DNA of 38,255 nucleotides, from assembly GCA_045644665.1 (NCBI GenBank), contig JAZRHH010000029.1, positions 1 through 38,255 of the forward strand, in the 5' to 3' direction. Below are positions 7,137-15,977 of the stretch, in pieces. Position numbers and translations under genes: made by a program. Source of the stretch: RGIG9115 sp045644665. GTDB lineage: Bacteria; Bacillota; Clostridia; UBA1381. The notes below the pieces were generated by a model. That model did not search any database, was not told the origin of the DNA, and saw nothing but the letters and a program-made list of their open reading frames with translations. Every line of letters begins with the position of its first letter. Within the stretch, counting starts at the first letter, position 1.

Positions 7137-10100
7137 GTGGCAAAAAGAAAAGACATCAAAAAAATTCTAATTATCGGTTCAGGTCCTATCATAATCGGTC
7201 AGGCTGCAGAGTTTGACTATGCAGGAACACAAGCATGCCTTGCTCTTAAGGAGGAGGGCTATGAGGTAGTTCTTTGTAACTCAAACCCGGCTACAATTAT
7301 GACAGATACAACCATTGCAGATAAGGTTTACATGGAGCCACTTACACTTGAATATGTAGCAAAAATTCTAAGATACGAAAGACCTGACGCAATAGTTCCC
7401 GGAATTGGCGGCCAGACAGGTCTTAATCTTGCCATGCAGCTTGAGAAAAAGGGTGTGCTAAAGGAATGTGGAGTAGAGCTTCTTGGTACAAGCAGCGAAA
7501 GTATAGAAAGAGCAGAGGACAGAGAGCTGTTTAAAGAGCTTTGTCAGTCGATCGGTGAGCCAACAATCCCGTCAGAAATCACATACTCTCTTGAAGAAGC
7601 AAAGGAAGCAGCAAAAAGAATTGGCTACCCGGTTGTTCTTCGTCCGGCATTTACTCTTGGCGGAACAGGCGGCGGCTTTGCATATGACGAGGCAGAGCTT
7701 ATAGAAGTCGGCACAAACGCCTTTAAGCTTTCTCCTGTTCATCAGGTACTAATAGAAAAGAGCGTAAAGGGCTATAAAGAAATTGAGTTCGAGGTTATGC
7801 GTGACTCAAACGACCATGCAATAACAATCTGCGGCATGGAAAACATAGACCCGGTTGGTGTTCATACAGGTGACTCTTTAGTTGTTGCACCAATTATGAC
7901 TCTTAGTCCGGAAGACGAAAAGATGCTCAATGACAGTGCAATAAAACTCATTAAGGAGCTTAAAATAGAAGGCGGCTGTAACGTACAGTTTGCACTCAAC
8001 CCAAATACAAGCGAGTATTATCTCATTGAGGTAAACCCAAGAGTATCACGTTCATCAGCCCTTGCTTCAAAGGCAAGTGGATACCCCATTGCAAGAGTAA
8101 CAGCAAAAATCGCTGTTGGTATGGCACTTGAAGATATTACAATTGCAAATACAACAGCTGCCTTTGAGCCGCGTCTTGACTATGTAATTGCAAAGCTTCC
8201 GAGATTCCCGTTTGATAAGTTTGCAACTGCACCAAATACCCTTGGCACTCAAATGAAAGCAACAGGCGAGGTAATGGGCATTGGTTCAAGCCTTGAAGAA
8301 TGTCTTTTGAAATCAGTTCGTTCACTTGAAACAGGTGCATACCATTTCCATCTTCCAAAGTTTGATAGCCTTTCAAATGAAGAGCTTGAGAATTATATTA
8401 AGGAATTTAAGGATGATAACATTTTTGCGGTCAGCGAGCTTTTAAGACGAGGAACATCTGTTGACGAGCTTTATAAAATAACACAAATTACACCGTACTT
8501 CCTTGAATCAATCAAGAAAATTGTTGAAATGGAAGTTATCGTAAAAGAAAACAAGGGAAATCTTGAAATCTTAAAAGATGCAAAGAAAATGGGCTTTAGC
8601 GATAAGTTTATTGCAAAGCTTTGGGATACATCAGAGCTTGATGTATATAACATGAGAAAAGAAAATAATTTGTTCCCTGTATATAAAATGGTGGATACAT
8701 GTCACACAAATGCATATATCCCATATTTCTATTCATCATATACAGGCGAAAATGCTTCAAAGCTCACAGACAAGAAAAAGATTATAGTTCTCGGCGCAGG
8801 TCCTATCCGTATAGGACAAGGTGTAGAGTTTGACTACTCAACAGTTCACGCTGTTACAACAATCAAAAACTCCGGCTACGAAGCAATTATCATAAACAAC
8901 AATCCGGAAACAGTTTCAACAGACTATACAACAGCTGATAAGCTGTACTTTGAGCCTCTTACAACAGAGGATGTTATGAATATAATTGAATTTGAAAAGC
9001 CTGAGGGCGTTATAGCATCTCTTGGCGGACAAACTGCAATTAACCTTGCAGAACCCCTTATGCAAAGAGGAGTAAAGATAATCGGAACAGACTGCGCTGC
9101 AATCGAGCGCGCAGAAAACCGTGACAGCTTTGAAAAGGTATTAAAGAGCCTTAACATTCCTCAGCCAAAGGGTAGAGCAGTAACAAAAATAGAAGACGGA
9201 ATTGCGGCAGCGGCAGAAATTGGCTACCCTGTACTTGTTCGTCCGAGCTTCGTTCTTGGCGGACGTGCAATGCAGATTGTTGCAAACGAAGACCAGCTTC
9301 GCACATATCTCAAAACAGCCGTTGAAATAGACGAGGACAAGCCTGTACTTGTTGATAAGTATATTCAGGGTAAGGAAGTGGAAATTGACGCAATCTGTGA
9401 CGGACGTGACGTGTTCGTTCCGGGTATTATGGAGCTTGTAGAGCGTACAGGCGTTCATAGCGGTGACTCCATAAGCGTTTACCCTACGTTCTCAATTTCT
9501 GACAAAGTAAAGGGTACAATTCTCCAGTATGCAAAAATGCTTGGACAGGGCATTGGCATTATCGGTCTTTATAACATTCAGTTCATAGTAGATAAGGATG
9601 ATAATGTATTTATAATAGAAGTAAACCCACGTTCATCGAGAACAGTGCCGTTCCTTTCAAAAGCAACAGGCTACAGCCTTGCAGATATTGCAACAGAAGT
9701 AATAATGGGTAAGAGCCTGAAAGAGGAGGGAATATTTCACGTATATGCAAAGGAAAAGAATCGTTGGTATGTAAAGGTTCCTGTATTCTCATTCAGTAAA
9801 ATCCGTGGTCTTGATGCATATCTCTCACCTGAAATGAAGTCAACAGGCGAGGCAATAGGCTATGACGACAAGCTTAATCGTGCCCTTTATAAAGCACTTC
9901 AAGCATCAGGCATGAAGCTCCAGAATTACGGAACAGTACTTGCAACAATTGCAGATAAGGATAAGGAAGAAGCGCTACCTCTTATCAGACGCTTCTACAA
10001 CCTTGGATTTAACATTGAAGCAACCAGAGGAACAGCGGAATTCCTGAGAAATAACGGTATCCGCACCCACGTTCTTGAAAAAATAAGTAACGGAAGTGAA

Positions 10101-10310
10101 GAAATTCCGGAAGCACTTCGTCAGGGTCATATAGCGTATGTAATTAATACAAAGGATATCGGCTCTGCAGGTCAGATGAGTGACGGCTATGAAATCCGCC
10201 GCTATGCAACAGACAATAATGTAACAATATTTACAGCTCTTGATACTGTTAAAGTGCTCCTTGACGTACTTGAGGAAACAACACTTACAATTTCAACAAT
10301 AGACGCATAA
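7137..10310 (+). CDS. carB: Carbamoyl-phosphate synthase large subunit
   Basis: Makes carbamoyl phosphate from bicarbonate, ammonia and two ATP for pyrimidine and arginine synthesis. At 1057 residues it is full length. Two homologous halves are visible, each with a GSGP/GAGPIxIGQxxEFDY nucleotide segment (near residues 14 and 562) and an ATP-grasp domain (NVQFALNP...EVNPR and NIQFIVDK...EVNPR). A C-terminal MGS-like allosteric domain follows (~935-1057, GTVLATIADKDKEEALPLI). The start is GTG 7137 with AAGGAGG eight bases upstream. carA, the glutaminase subunit, is not adjacent and must be encoded elsewhere. The gene lies behind an apparent attenuator. nadE follows closely and is probably co-transcribed. 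Confidence 0.98.
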   Translation: MAKRKDIKKILIIGSGPIIIGQAAEFDYAGTQACLALKEEGYEVVLCNSNPATIMTDTTIADKVYMEPLTLEYVAKILRYERPDAIVPGIGGQTGLNLAMQLEKKGVLKECGVELLGTSSESIERAEDRELFKELCQSIGEPTIPSEITYSLEEAKEAAKRIGYPVVLRPAFTLGGTGGGFAYDEAELIEVGTNAFKLSPVHQVLIEKSVKGYKEIEFEVMRDSNDHAITICGMENIDPVGVHTGDSLVVAPIMTLSPEDEKMLNDSAIKLIKELKIEGGCNVQFALNPNTSEYYLIEVNPRVSRSSALASKASGYPIARVTAKIAVGMALEDITIANTTAAFEPRLDYVIAKLPRFPFDKFATAPNTLGTQMKATGEVMGIGSSLEECLLKSVRSLETGAYHFHLPKFDSLSNEELENYIKEFKDDNIFAVSELLRRGTSVDELYKITQITPYFLESIKKIVEMEVIVKENKGNLEILKDAKKMGFSDKFIAKLWDTSELDVYNMRKENNLFPVYKMVDTCHTNAYIPYFYSSYTGENASKLTDKKKIIVLGAGPIRIGQGVEFDYSTVHAVTTIKNSGYEAIIINNNPETVSTDYTTADKLYFEPLTTEDVMNIIEFEKPEGVIASLGGQTAINLAEPLMQRGVKIIGTDCAAIERAENRDSFEKVLKSLNIPQPKGRAVTKIEDGIAAAAEIGYPVLVRPSFVLGGRAMQIVANEDQLRTYLKTAVEIDEDKPVLVDKYIQGKEVEIDAICDGRDVFVPGIMELVERTGVHSGDSISVYPTFSISDKVKGTILQYAKMLGQGIGIIGLYNIQFIVDKDDNVFIIEVNPRSSRTVPFLSKATGYSLADIATEVIMGKSLKEEGIFHVYAKEKNRWYVKVPVFSFSKIRGLDAYLSPEMKSTGEAIGYDDKLNRALYKALQASGMKLQNYGTVLATIADKDKEEALPLIRRFYNLGFNIEATRGTAEFLRNNGIRTHVLEKISNGSEEIPEALRQGHIAYVINTKDIGSAGQMSDGYEIRRYATDNNVTIFTALDTVKVLLDVLEETTLTISTIDA

Positions 10311-10325
10311 AAAGAGGTGAAGAAC

Positions 10326-11063
10326 GTGTTTGACGCAAAAAAAGTAACAGAAGCTTGCGTAAAATGGATACAGAATTTCTTTGAAGAGAATGGAAAAGGC
10401 TGCAACGCCGTAATTGGTATTTCGGGAGGCAAGGACAGCTCTGTAGCTGCTGCACTTTGTGCAAAAGCTCTTGGAGCAAACCGTGTTATAGGTGTTCTCA
10501 TGCCCTGCGGCGAGCAGCATGATATAGACTGTGCCCATATGCTCGTTAAACACCTTGGAATAAAAAGCATTGTAGTAAATGTAAAAGACGCAGTAGATGG
10601 CGTTTTAAAAAGCCTTGAGGGGACAGGTATTGAAATTTCTCCTCAGACAACAACTAACATTCCGCCAAGAATACGTATGACAACACTCTACGCCGTATCA
10701 CAGAGTATGAACGGTCGTGTAGTAAATACTTGCAATCTTTCGGAGGACTGGGTGGGTTATTCCACACGCTACGGTGATGCGGCAGGCGACTTTTCGCCCC
10801 TTTGCAATCTTACAGTTGCAGAGGTAAAGGAAATAGGAAGATGTCTTGGACTTCCGGACGTTCTTGTTGATAAAACCCCAATTGACGGTCTTTGCGGCAA
10901 AACAGACGAGGACAACCTTGGATTTACCTACGCAGTCCTTGACAGATACATCCGCACAGGAGAAATTGAGGACGAGGCTACAAAAAAAATAATTGACACA
11001 AAGCATAAAAATAATTTGTTTAAGCTTCAGCTTATGCCAAGCTTTAAACCGGAACTAAACTAA
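10326..11063 (+). CDS. nadE: NH3-dependent NAD+ synthetase
   Basis: Amidates deamido-NAD to NAD+ using ammonia and ATP, the last step of NAD synthesis. About 245 residues with the N-type ATP pyrophosphatase P-loop SGGKDSS, GVLMPCGEQHD, TCNLSEDWVGYSTRYGDAAGDF and PIDGLCGKTDEDNLGF are typical of the short ammonia-dependent type; there is no nitrilase/glutaminase domain. The frame can begin at GTG 10317, but that codon lies inside the AAAGAGG ribosome site. GTG 10326, eight bases further on, is the better start. The gap to carB is about 15 nt and to pheS 16 nt, so the genes form an operon. Both carB and nadE have ammonia-using chemistry; I infer no regulatory link. Confidence 0.95.
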   Translation: MFDAKKVTEACVKWIQNFFEENGKGCNAVIGISGGKDSSVAAALCAKALGANRVIGVLMPCGEQHDIDCAHMLVKHLGIKSIVVNVKDAVDGVLKSLEGTGIEISPQTTTNIPPRIRMTTLYAVSQSMNGRVVNTCNLSEDWVGYSTRYGDAAGDFSPLCNLTVAEVKEIGRCLGLPDVLVDKTPIDGLCGKTDEDNLGFTYAVLDRYIRTGEIEDEATKKIIDTKHKNNLFKLQLMPSFKPELN

Positions 11064-11079
11064 GAAAGGACACAGGGAA

Positions 11080-12132
11080 ATGTCAGAAAAAACTGCTAAA
11101 TTATTGCAGGACTTTAAGGACGCTCTTGCAAAAATAGAAACAAACGATGACCTTGAAAAAATCAGGGTCGAATACATAGGAAAAAAAGGCTATGTAACAG
11201 AGCTTATGAAAGAGATGAAAAATCTTTCAAACGAAGAAAAGAAAACCTTTGGTCAGGAAGTAAACGTCTTAAAAACACAGGTAAATGACGAAATTACAAA
11301 CAAAAGGGAAGAGCTTCAAAGAAAGGAAATCGAGCTTGAAAACAGCCGTATGCCTGAATTTGATATTTCTATGCCTGCCAATCTTGACCGTGGCTCATAT
11401 CATCCAATTACACTTGTACAAAGAAGCTGCGAAGAAATATTTCGTTCCATGGGCTTCACAGTTGAGGACTATAGCGAGGTTGTAACGGACTACGAGTGTT
11501 TTGAATCACTTAACATTCCAAAGGACCACCCTGCACGTGATATGCAGGACACATACTATCTTGAAAATGGACAGCTTTTAAAGTCACAAACCTCAGCTGC
11601 TCAGAACGCAATTTATAAAAAGTACAAAAAAGCACTTGTGGAGGACGGCAAGCCAATTAAGGCAATCTTCCCGGGCAGATGCTTTAGAAACGAAGCAACA
11701 GATGCCTGTCATGAAAATACATTCTTCCAGATGGAAGGTGTTATGGTAGATAAAAATATTTCTATCTCAAACCTTATATTCTTTATGAAAACTATGCTTT
11801 CAGAAGTATTTAAAAAGGACATCAAGGTACGTCTTCGTCCCGGATTTTTCCCATTTGTGGAACCTGGATTTGAGCTTGATATAAGCTGTCTTATCTGCGG
11901 CGGCGAGGGATGTCCTTCATGTAAGCATAGCGGTTGGCTTGAGCTTTGCCCTTGTGGTATGATTCATCCGGAGGTTTTAAAAGCCGGCGGAATTGACCCT
12001 GAAGAATATACAGGCTTTGCCTTTGGTCTTGGTCTTACACGTCTTGCAATGATGATGTACGGAGTAAAGGATATACGTGACCTTAACAGCGGAAGTCTGA
12101 AGGTACTATCACAATTCACAGACGACAAATAA
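11080..12132 (+). CDS. pheS: Phenylalanyl-tRNA synthetase alpha subunit
   Basis: Catalytic subunit of the alpha2-beta2 class II enzyme that charges tRNA-Phe. It is 350 residues long, with an N-terminal coiled coil (1-~90) that contacts tRNA, motif 2 around FRNEATDACHENTFFQMEG, and motif 3 GFAFGLGLTRLAMMMYGVKD near the C-terminus. Between motifs 2 and 3 sits a Cys-rich insert with CLICGGEGCPSC followed by ELCPCGM, resembling a zinc knuckle. A CxxCGGxGCxxC insert is known in Firmicutes PheS, but the second pair (CPC) replaces the LGAGM usually seen, so a bound metal is plausible. pheT follows after an unusual 131-nt gap containing an inverted repeat. Confidence 0.97.
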   Translation: MSEKTAKLLQDFKDALAKIETNDDLEKIRVEYIGKKGYVTELMKEMKNLSNEEKKTFGQEVNVLKTQVNDEITNKREELQRKEIELENSRMPEFDISMPANLDRGSYHPITLVQRSCEEIFRSMGFTVEDYSEVVTDYECFESLNIPKDHPARDMQDTYYLENGQLLKSQTSAAQNAIYKKYKKALVEDGKPIKAIFPGRCFRNEATDACHENTFFQMEGVMVDKNISISNLIFFMKTMLSEVFKKDIKVRLRPGFFPFVEPGFELDISCLICGGEGCPSCKHSGWLELCPCGMIHPEVLKAGGIDPEEYTGFAFGLGLTRLAMMMYGVKDIRDLNSGSLKVLSQFTDDK

Positions 12133-12232
12133 AGTGCTTGTAAAATTGCCCATGGCGCACGTTTAGCCTCCCTTGCATATAAAAAATATGCGGCGGTTGG
12201 CTAACCGCACACTATGAACAATTTTCCGGCAC
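12133..12232 (+). repeat. Long imperfect inverted repeat between pheS and pheT
   Basis: Arms of about 40 nt (12142-12180 and 12186-12225) face each other around a 5-A loop. Perfect blocks are AAAATTG/CAATTTT, TTAGCC/GGCTAA and GCATAT/ATATGC; an outer GTGC/GCAC pair extends it to about 100 nt. No T-run follows, so it is not a standard terminator. It could be a miniature palindromic repeat element or an RNA structure that processes or attenuates the pheST transcript. Confidence 0.65.
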
Positions 12233-12263
12233 ACTAAAGTTTTGATGGGAAAGGAATAGAAAA

Positions 12264-14624
12264 ATGTTTTTATCAATGAATTGGATTTCGGACTATGTAG
12301 ACTTGTCCGGACTTGATAAGCTTGAACTTATAAATAAATTTTCTCTGTCAACTGCAGAGGTGGAAAATGACATATTCTTTAAGGGAAGTGACCTTAGCGG
12401 AATTGTTGTTGCAGAAATCAAATCAGTAGAAGACCACCCTGAATCAAAGAAGCTTCATCTTCTTAAGGTTGATGCAGGTGACGGAGCGCTTACAGACGTA
12501 GTTTGCGGTGCACCAAATGTACGTGTAGGAATGAAAACAGCCTTTGCAAAGGTTGGCGCGCAAATTGGTGACATTACAATCACACCACGTAAGCTTGCAG
12601 GCTACACATCAAATGGTATGTGCTGCTCTGAAAAGGAAATTGGCATCAGTGATAATAATGACGGCATTATGGAAATCACAGACGCCCTGGAAAACGGCAC
12701 AGACCTTAAATCTGTATATGCAATAGACGATATAATTTTTGAGGTAGATAATAAATCACTTACAAACAGACCTGACCTTTGGGGTCATTACGGAATTGCC
12801 CGTGAATTTGCCGCAATTGCAGGCCGTGAGCTAAAGAGTCTTGATACTCTTGACCTTACACAGTTTGATAATCTCCAAAAGGTAGACCTGAAAATAGAGG
12901 ATCCTCTTTGCCAGAGATACTCCTGTATACAGGTTGATAACATAAAGGTACACGAAAGTCCTGTGAACATGAGAATAAGACTTTACTACTGCGGCATGAG
13001 GTCATTAAACCTTCTTGCTGACCTTACAAACTATCTCATGCTTGAAATGGGACAGCCTATGCACGCCTTTGACTCAAGGAAGGTAGAAAAGATAAGAATC
13101 AAGCGTTTTGACAAGCCATTTACATTCAAAACTCTTGACGGGGTAGACCGCAATATAGACGAGAACACCCTTATGATTTGCAATGATAATACTCCTGTTG
13201 CAATAGCAGGTATCATGGGCGGACTTGACTCTGAAATAGTTGATGATACAACCACCCTTACACTTGAATCTGCAACATTTGATGCAGCTTCTATCAGAAA
13301 GTCAACTGTAAGACTTTCTCACAGAACAGATGCTTCAATGCGCTACGAAAAGTGCCTTGACCCTGAAATGACAGTTCCTGCAATTGCAAGATTTGTAAAG
13401 CTATTAAAGGATATTGACAGCGAATCTCAAGTTGTATCAGCTCTCACAGACGAGTATGCAAAGAAGTATGACACTGTAACACTAACCTTTGACAAAGCCT
13501 TTGTAAACCGCTACACAGGAATAGAAATCACAAACGAACAAATTTTAAAAACTCTTACAAGCCTTGGCTTTGCAGCAGACCTTAAAGGCGAAACATTTAC
13601 AGTTGTAGTTCCAAGCTGGAGAGCAACAAAGGACGTAACTATAAAGGCAGACATCATAGAAGAAATTACAAGAATTTATGGCTATGATAACTTTGATGTT
13701 AACACAGCCGCAGCACCTCTTTATCCTGTTCGTGAGGAACCAATGAAAAAGGACGAGGAAAGAATAAAGGACATTCTTGTAAAGCGTTTTTCAATGCATG
13801 AGCTTCACTCATACGTATGGGCATATTATGATGAGTATAAGGCACTTGGCATAGAGGTAGAGGAAAACATAAACCTTATAAACGCAACAAACCCTAACAT
13901 AAAAACAATAAGACGCTCAATAATTCCAACACAGCTTTGTCAGGTAAAGGCAAACACAGCCTACAGTCCTGAATTTTCTGTGTTTGAAGTAGGACGCGTA
14001 GTAAACGGCGTAAAAGCAGATAACATGTGCGATGAACGCAAGAAGCTTGCAATTACAATGTTTAGTAAGGTAAAGGAAATGGAAGAGGTTTATTTTGCTC
14101 TTCGTGACTGTCTTGCAGTTGTAATGGACGATCTTAAGCACGAATCACTTACCTTTGAAAAAATGGAAAGTACTCATTCCTATCAGCATCCGAAAAACCT
14201 TAACAAAATTTTCTGCGGCGGCAGAGAAATAGGCGAGATAGGTATAGTAAACTCTGTTGTTTCAAAGAAGATAGACAAAAAGGCAAATATCGTATATGCA
14301 GAGCTTGATATGGAAGAAATTTCAAAAATCAAAAATGCAAGTATAAAGTATGAGGAACCCTCAAAGTTCCCCGGCATTGACATTGACCTTTCATTCGTAT
14401 GTGATAAGTTCTCTGTTATAAAGGATGCTATAGACAGAGCAAACTGCCCACTTGTAAAGGGCGTAAGTGTAGTAGATACCTACACAGATGAAGGCGGAAA
14501 GTCAATAACTGTCAGAACGCTGTTCTCTCATCCTGAAAAAACACTTACCAAGGACGAGGTAATGGAAACAGTAAATGGAATTATCACTGACCTTGAAAGT
14601 AAGGGAATTATACTTAAGAAATAG
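12264..14624 (+). CDS. pheT: Phenylalanyl-tRNA synthetase beta subunit
   Basis: Non-catalytic and editing subunit of PheRS, 786 residues, the usual bacterial length. Order: an N-terminal tRNA-binding OB domain (residues ~40-150, with DHPESKKLHLLKVDAGDG); the B3/B4 editing region (~210-390, with QPMHAFDSRKV and TPVAIAGIMGG); B5 (~400-470); the class II core-like region (~480-690); and a C-terminal ferredoxin-fold anticodon-binding domain (~690-786, FPGIDIDLSFVCD and GKSITVRTLFSHPEKTLTKDE). Ribosome site GGGAAAGG precedes ATG 12264. It is read with pheS and is followed by a strong bidirectional terminator. Confidence 0.98.
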   Translation: MFLSMNWISDYVDLSGLDKLELINKFSLSTAEVENDIFFKGSDLSGIVVAEIKSVEDHPESKKLHLLKVDAGDGALTDVVCGAPNVRVGMKTAFAKVGAQIGDITITPRKLAGYTSNGMCCSEKEIGISDNNDGIMEITDALENGTDLKSVYAIDDIIFEVDNKSLTNRPDLWGHYGIAREFAAIAGRELKSLDTLDLTQFDNLQKVDLKIEDPLCQRYSCIQVDNIKVHESPVNMRIRLYYCGMRSLNLLADLTNYLMLEMGQPMHAFDSRKVEKIRIKRFDKPFTFKTLDGVDRNIDENTLMICNDNTPVAIAGIMGGLDSEIVDDTTTLTLESATFDAASIRKSTVRLSHRTDASMRYEKCLDPEMTVPAIARFVKLLKDIDSESQVVSALTDEYAKKYDTVTLTFDKAFVNRYTGIEITNEQILKTLTSLGFAADLKGETFTVVVPSWRATKDVTIKADIIEEITRIYGYDNFDVNTAAAPLYPVREEPMKKDEERIKDILVKRFSMHELHSYVWAYYDEYKALGIEVEENINLINATNPNIKTIRRSIIPTQLCQVKANTAYSPEFSVFEVGRVVNGVKADNMCDERKKLAITMFSKVKEMEEVYFALRDCLAVVMDDLKHESLTFEKMESTHSYQHPKNLNKIFCGGREIGEIGIVNSVVSKKIDKKANIVYAELDMEEISKIKNASIKYEEPSKFPGIDIDLSFVCDKFSVIKDAIDRANCPLVKGVSVVDTYTDEGGKSITVRTLFSHPEKTLTKDEVMETVNGIITDLESKGIILKK

Positions 14625-14625
14625 T

Positions 14626-14663
14626 AAAAAAGAGTCTGTAAAATTTTTACAGACTCTTTTTTT
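14626..14663. terminator. Bidirectional terminator between pheT and the cation-efflux gene
   Basis: A near-perfect stem (core GAGTCTGTAAA with TTTACAGACTC) is flanked by A-runs on one side and T-runs on the other. It ends both pheT (+) and the convergent transporter gene (-), overlapping the latter's stop codon. Confidence 0.93.
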
Positions 14664-15840
14664 ATTCTGTTATTGGAGCAAAGCTGTCGTCAACAGTTAT
14701 GACGCAGTTATATGTAGAATTAATTTCTTTTACTTTTCTTGAAATTTCACCTTTAAGCTCAGCCTTTTCTATTTTCACGCTGTGAGGACAAACGCAGTCA
14801 AATACGAGGTTTGTATGAGTGTTGCCCGGCACAACTCTAAGATCGTGAATAGAAAGATTTTCATTTATTTCCTTTACCTTTAAGTCCACTTGTTTTCTTA
14901 TGTCGTTTGTTATAGGGTCCTTTGTAAGAATTGGGTCATAATGGATAATAAGATTAAGCTTTTCTTCATTTAAAAAGTCTTGTTCTATGTTGTCTATAAT
15001 GTCGTGGCTGTCTATTGGGTCATCCTCTGCCGCCATTTCAACGTGCACGCTGGCAAATTTTCTGCATGGGCCGTAGTCGTGCACCATAAGGTCGTGCATA
15101 CCAATTACTCCCTCATAGGATAGCAGTTTGTCGGATATGTGCTTTACATATTCAGGAGTGGGAGGTGAGCCAAGAAGTGGGTCAAGAGTTTCCAAAATCA
15201 ACTTTACACCGCTGATTAGTATGTAAATTGCAACAATTGTACCTGCAATTCCGTCAAGCTCCAGCTTAGTCAAATGAGAAATTGTAGAAGCCAGTAATAT
15301 TGCAATGGTTGTTAAAACATCATTCTTGGAATCTGTGCTTGTTGCAATCAGGGTGTTTGAATTTATTTTTTGGCCTGCTTTTTTGTTAAAACATGCCATC
15401 CAGAATTTGAGCAGTATGGAAATTACAAGCACAATAGCTGCAGGTATACCAAAGCTTACACTTTCAGGGTTTAATATTTTATTTACACTTGATTTAAGAA
15501 GTTCAAAACCGATAAGAATAATAATAGCAGATATTGTAAGGGCCGCAATATATTCATACCGTCCGTGGCCATAAGGGTGCTCTGCATCTGCAGGTTTGTC
15601 AGAAAGCTTAAATCCGATAAGGCTTATAATACTTGATGTGGCATCCGACAGGTTATTTACGGCGTCCGCAGTAATTGAAACGGACCCGGACAGCACACCA
15701 ACTACAATTTTTATTGCAAACAGAAAAATGTTGCACACAATCCCTACAACACCTGCAAGCTTACCATAGGCTGCACGGACAGCGGGACTTTTTGTATTTT
15801 CAAAATCCGGTATAAACCGTTTTATTATAAAGCTTGTCAT
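14662..15840 (-). CDS. Cation diffusion facilitator family transporter
   Basis: A 392-residue inner-membrane metal/proton antiporter of the CDF family (Zn2+, Fe2+, Mn2+ or Co2+ efflux). The signature SVSITADAVNNLSDATSSII lies in TM2, followed by HPYGHGRYEY. About six TM helices span residues ~30-220, and a cytosolic ferredoxin-like domain begins around YVKHISDKLLSYEGVIGMHDLMVHDYGP. The tail is longer than usual: after the first domain (ending near HYDPIL) about 80 more residues resemble a second such domain. The frame is open upstream to 15897, but ATG 15840 has a perfect GGAGG five bases before it, and the promoter lies within the longer version. It is divergent from engB. Confidence 0.93.
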   Translation of the reverse strand: MTSFIIKRFIPDFENTKSPAVRAAYGKLAGVVGIVCNIFLFAIKIVVGVLSGSVSITADAVNNLSDATSSIISLIGFKLSDKPADAEHPYGHGRYEYIAALTISAIIILIGFELLKSSVNKILNPESVSFGIPAAIVLVISILLKFWMACFNKKAGQKINSNTLIATSTDSKNDVLTTIAILLASTISHLTKLELDGIAGTIVAIYILISGVKLILETLDPLLGSPPTPEYVKHISDKLLSYEGVIGMHDLMVHDYGPCRKFASVHVEMAAEDDPIDSHDIIDNIEQDFLNEEKLNLIIHYDPILTKDPITNDIRKQVDLKVKEINENLSIHDLRVVPGNTHTNLVFDCVCPHSVKIEKAELKGEISRKVKEINSTYNCVITVDDSFAPITE

Positions 15841-15868
15841 AATATCCTCCAAAAACTTATTAAAAATT

Positions 15869-15897
15869 ATTCTATACCAAATATATGAAAAAGTCAA
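15869..15897 (-). promoter_or_regulatory. Promoter of the cation-efflux gene
   Basis: Minus strand: TTGACT (15892-15897), 17-nt spacer, TAGAAT (15869-15874). Its -35 sits only nine bases from the -35 of the divergent engB promoter, so the two could share control. Confidence 0.8.
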
Positions 15898-15906
15898 GAA
15901 TGGGTA

Positions 15907-15935
15907 TTGAAAAAATATCCGGAAGGTGTTATAAT
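15907..15935 (+). promoter_or_regulatory. Promoter of the engB-mutS2-rnr operon
   Basis: TTGAAA (15907-15912), 17-nt spacer, TATAAT (15930-15935). A start site near 15942 rules out an upstream start codon for engB. Confidence 0.85.
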
Positions 15936-15977
15936 CTATTATGGATAATTATGTTTTCGGAAAGGAATTTTAGTAAT

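Noticed and set aside
15841..15897. Longer N-terminus for the cation-efflux protein
   Set aside because: The extension covers the gene's own promoter, and the GGAGG ribosome site serves the ATG at 15840.
15885..15977. Longer N-terminus for EngB (start at 15885)
   Set aside because: The promoter TTGAAA-17-TATAAT (15907-15935) lies inside it, and the family homology begins at the ATG at 15978.
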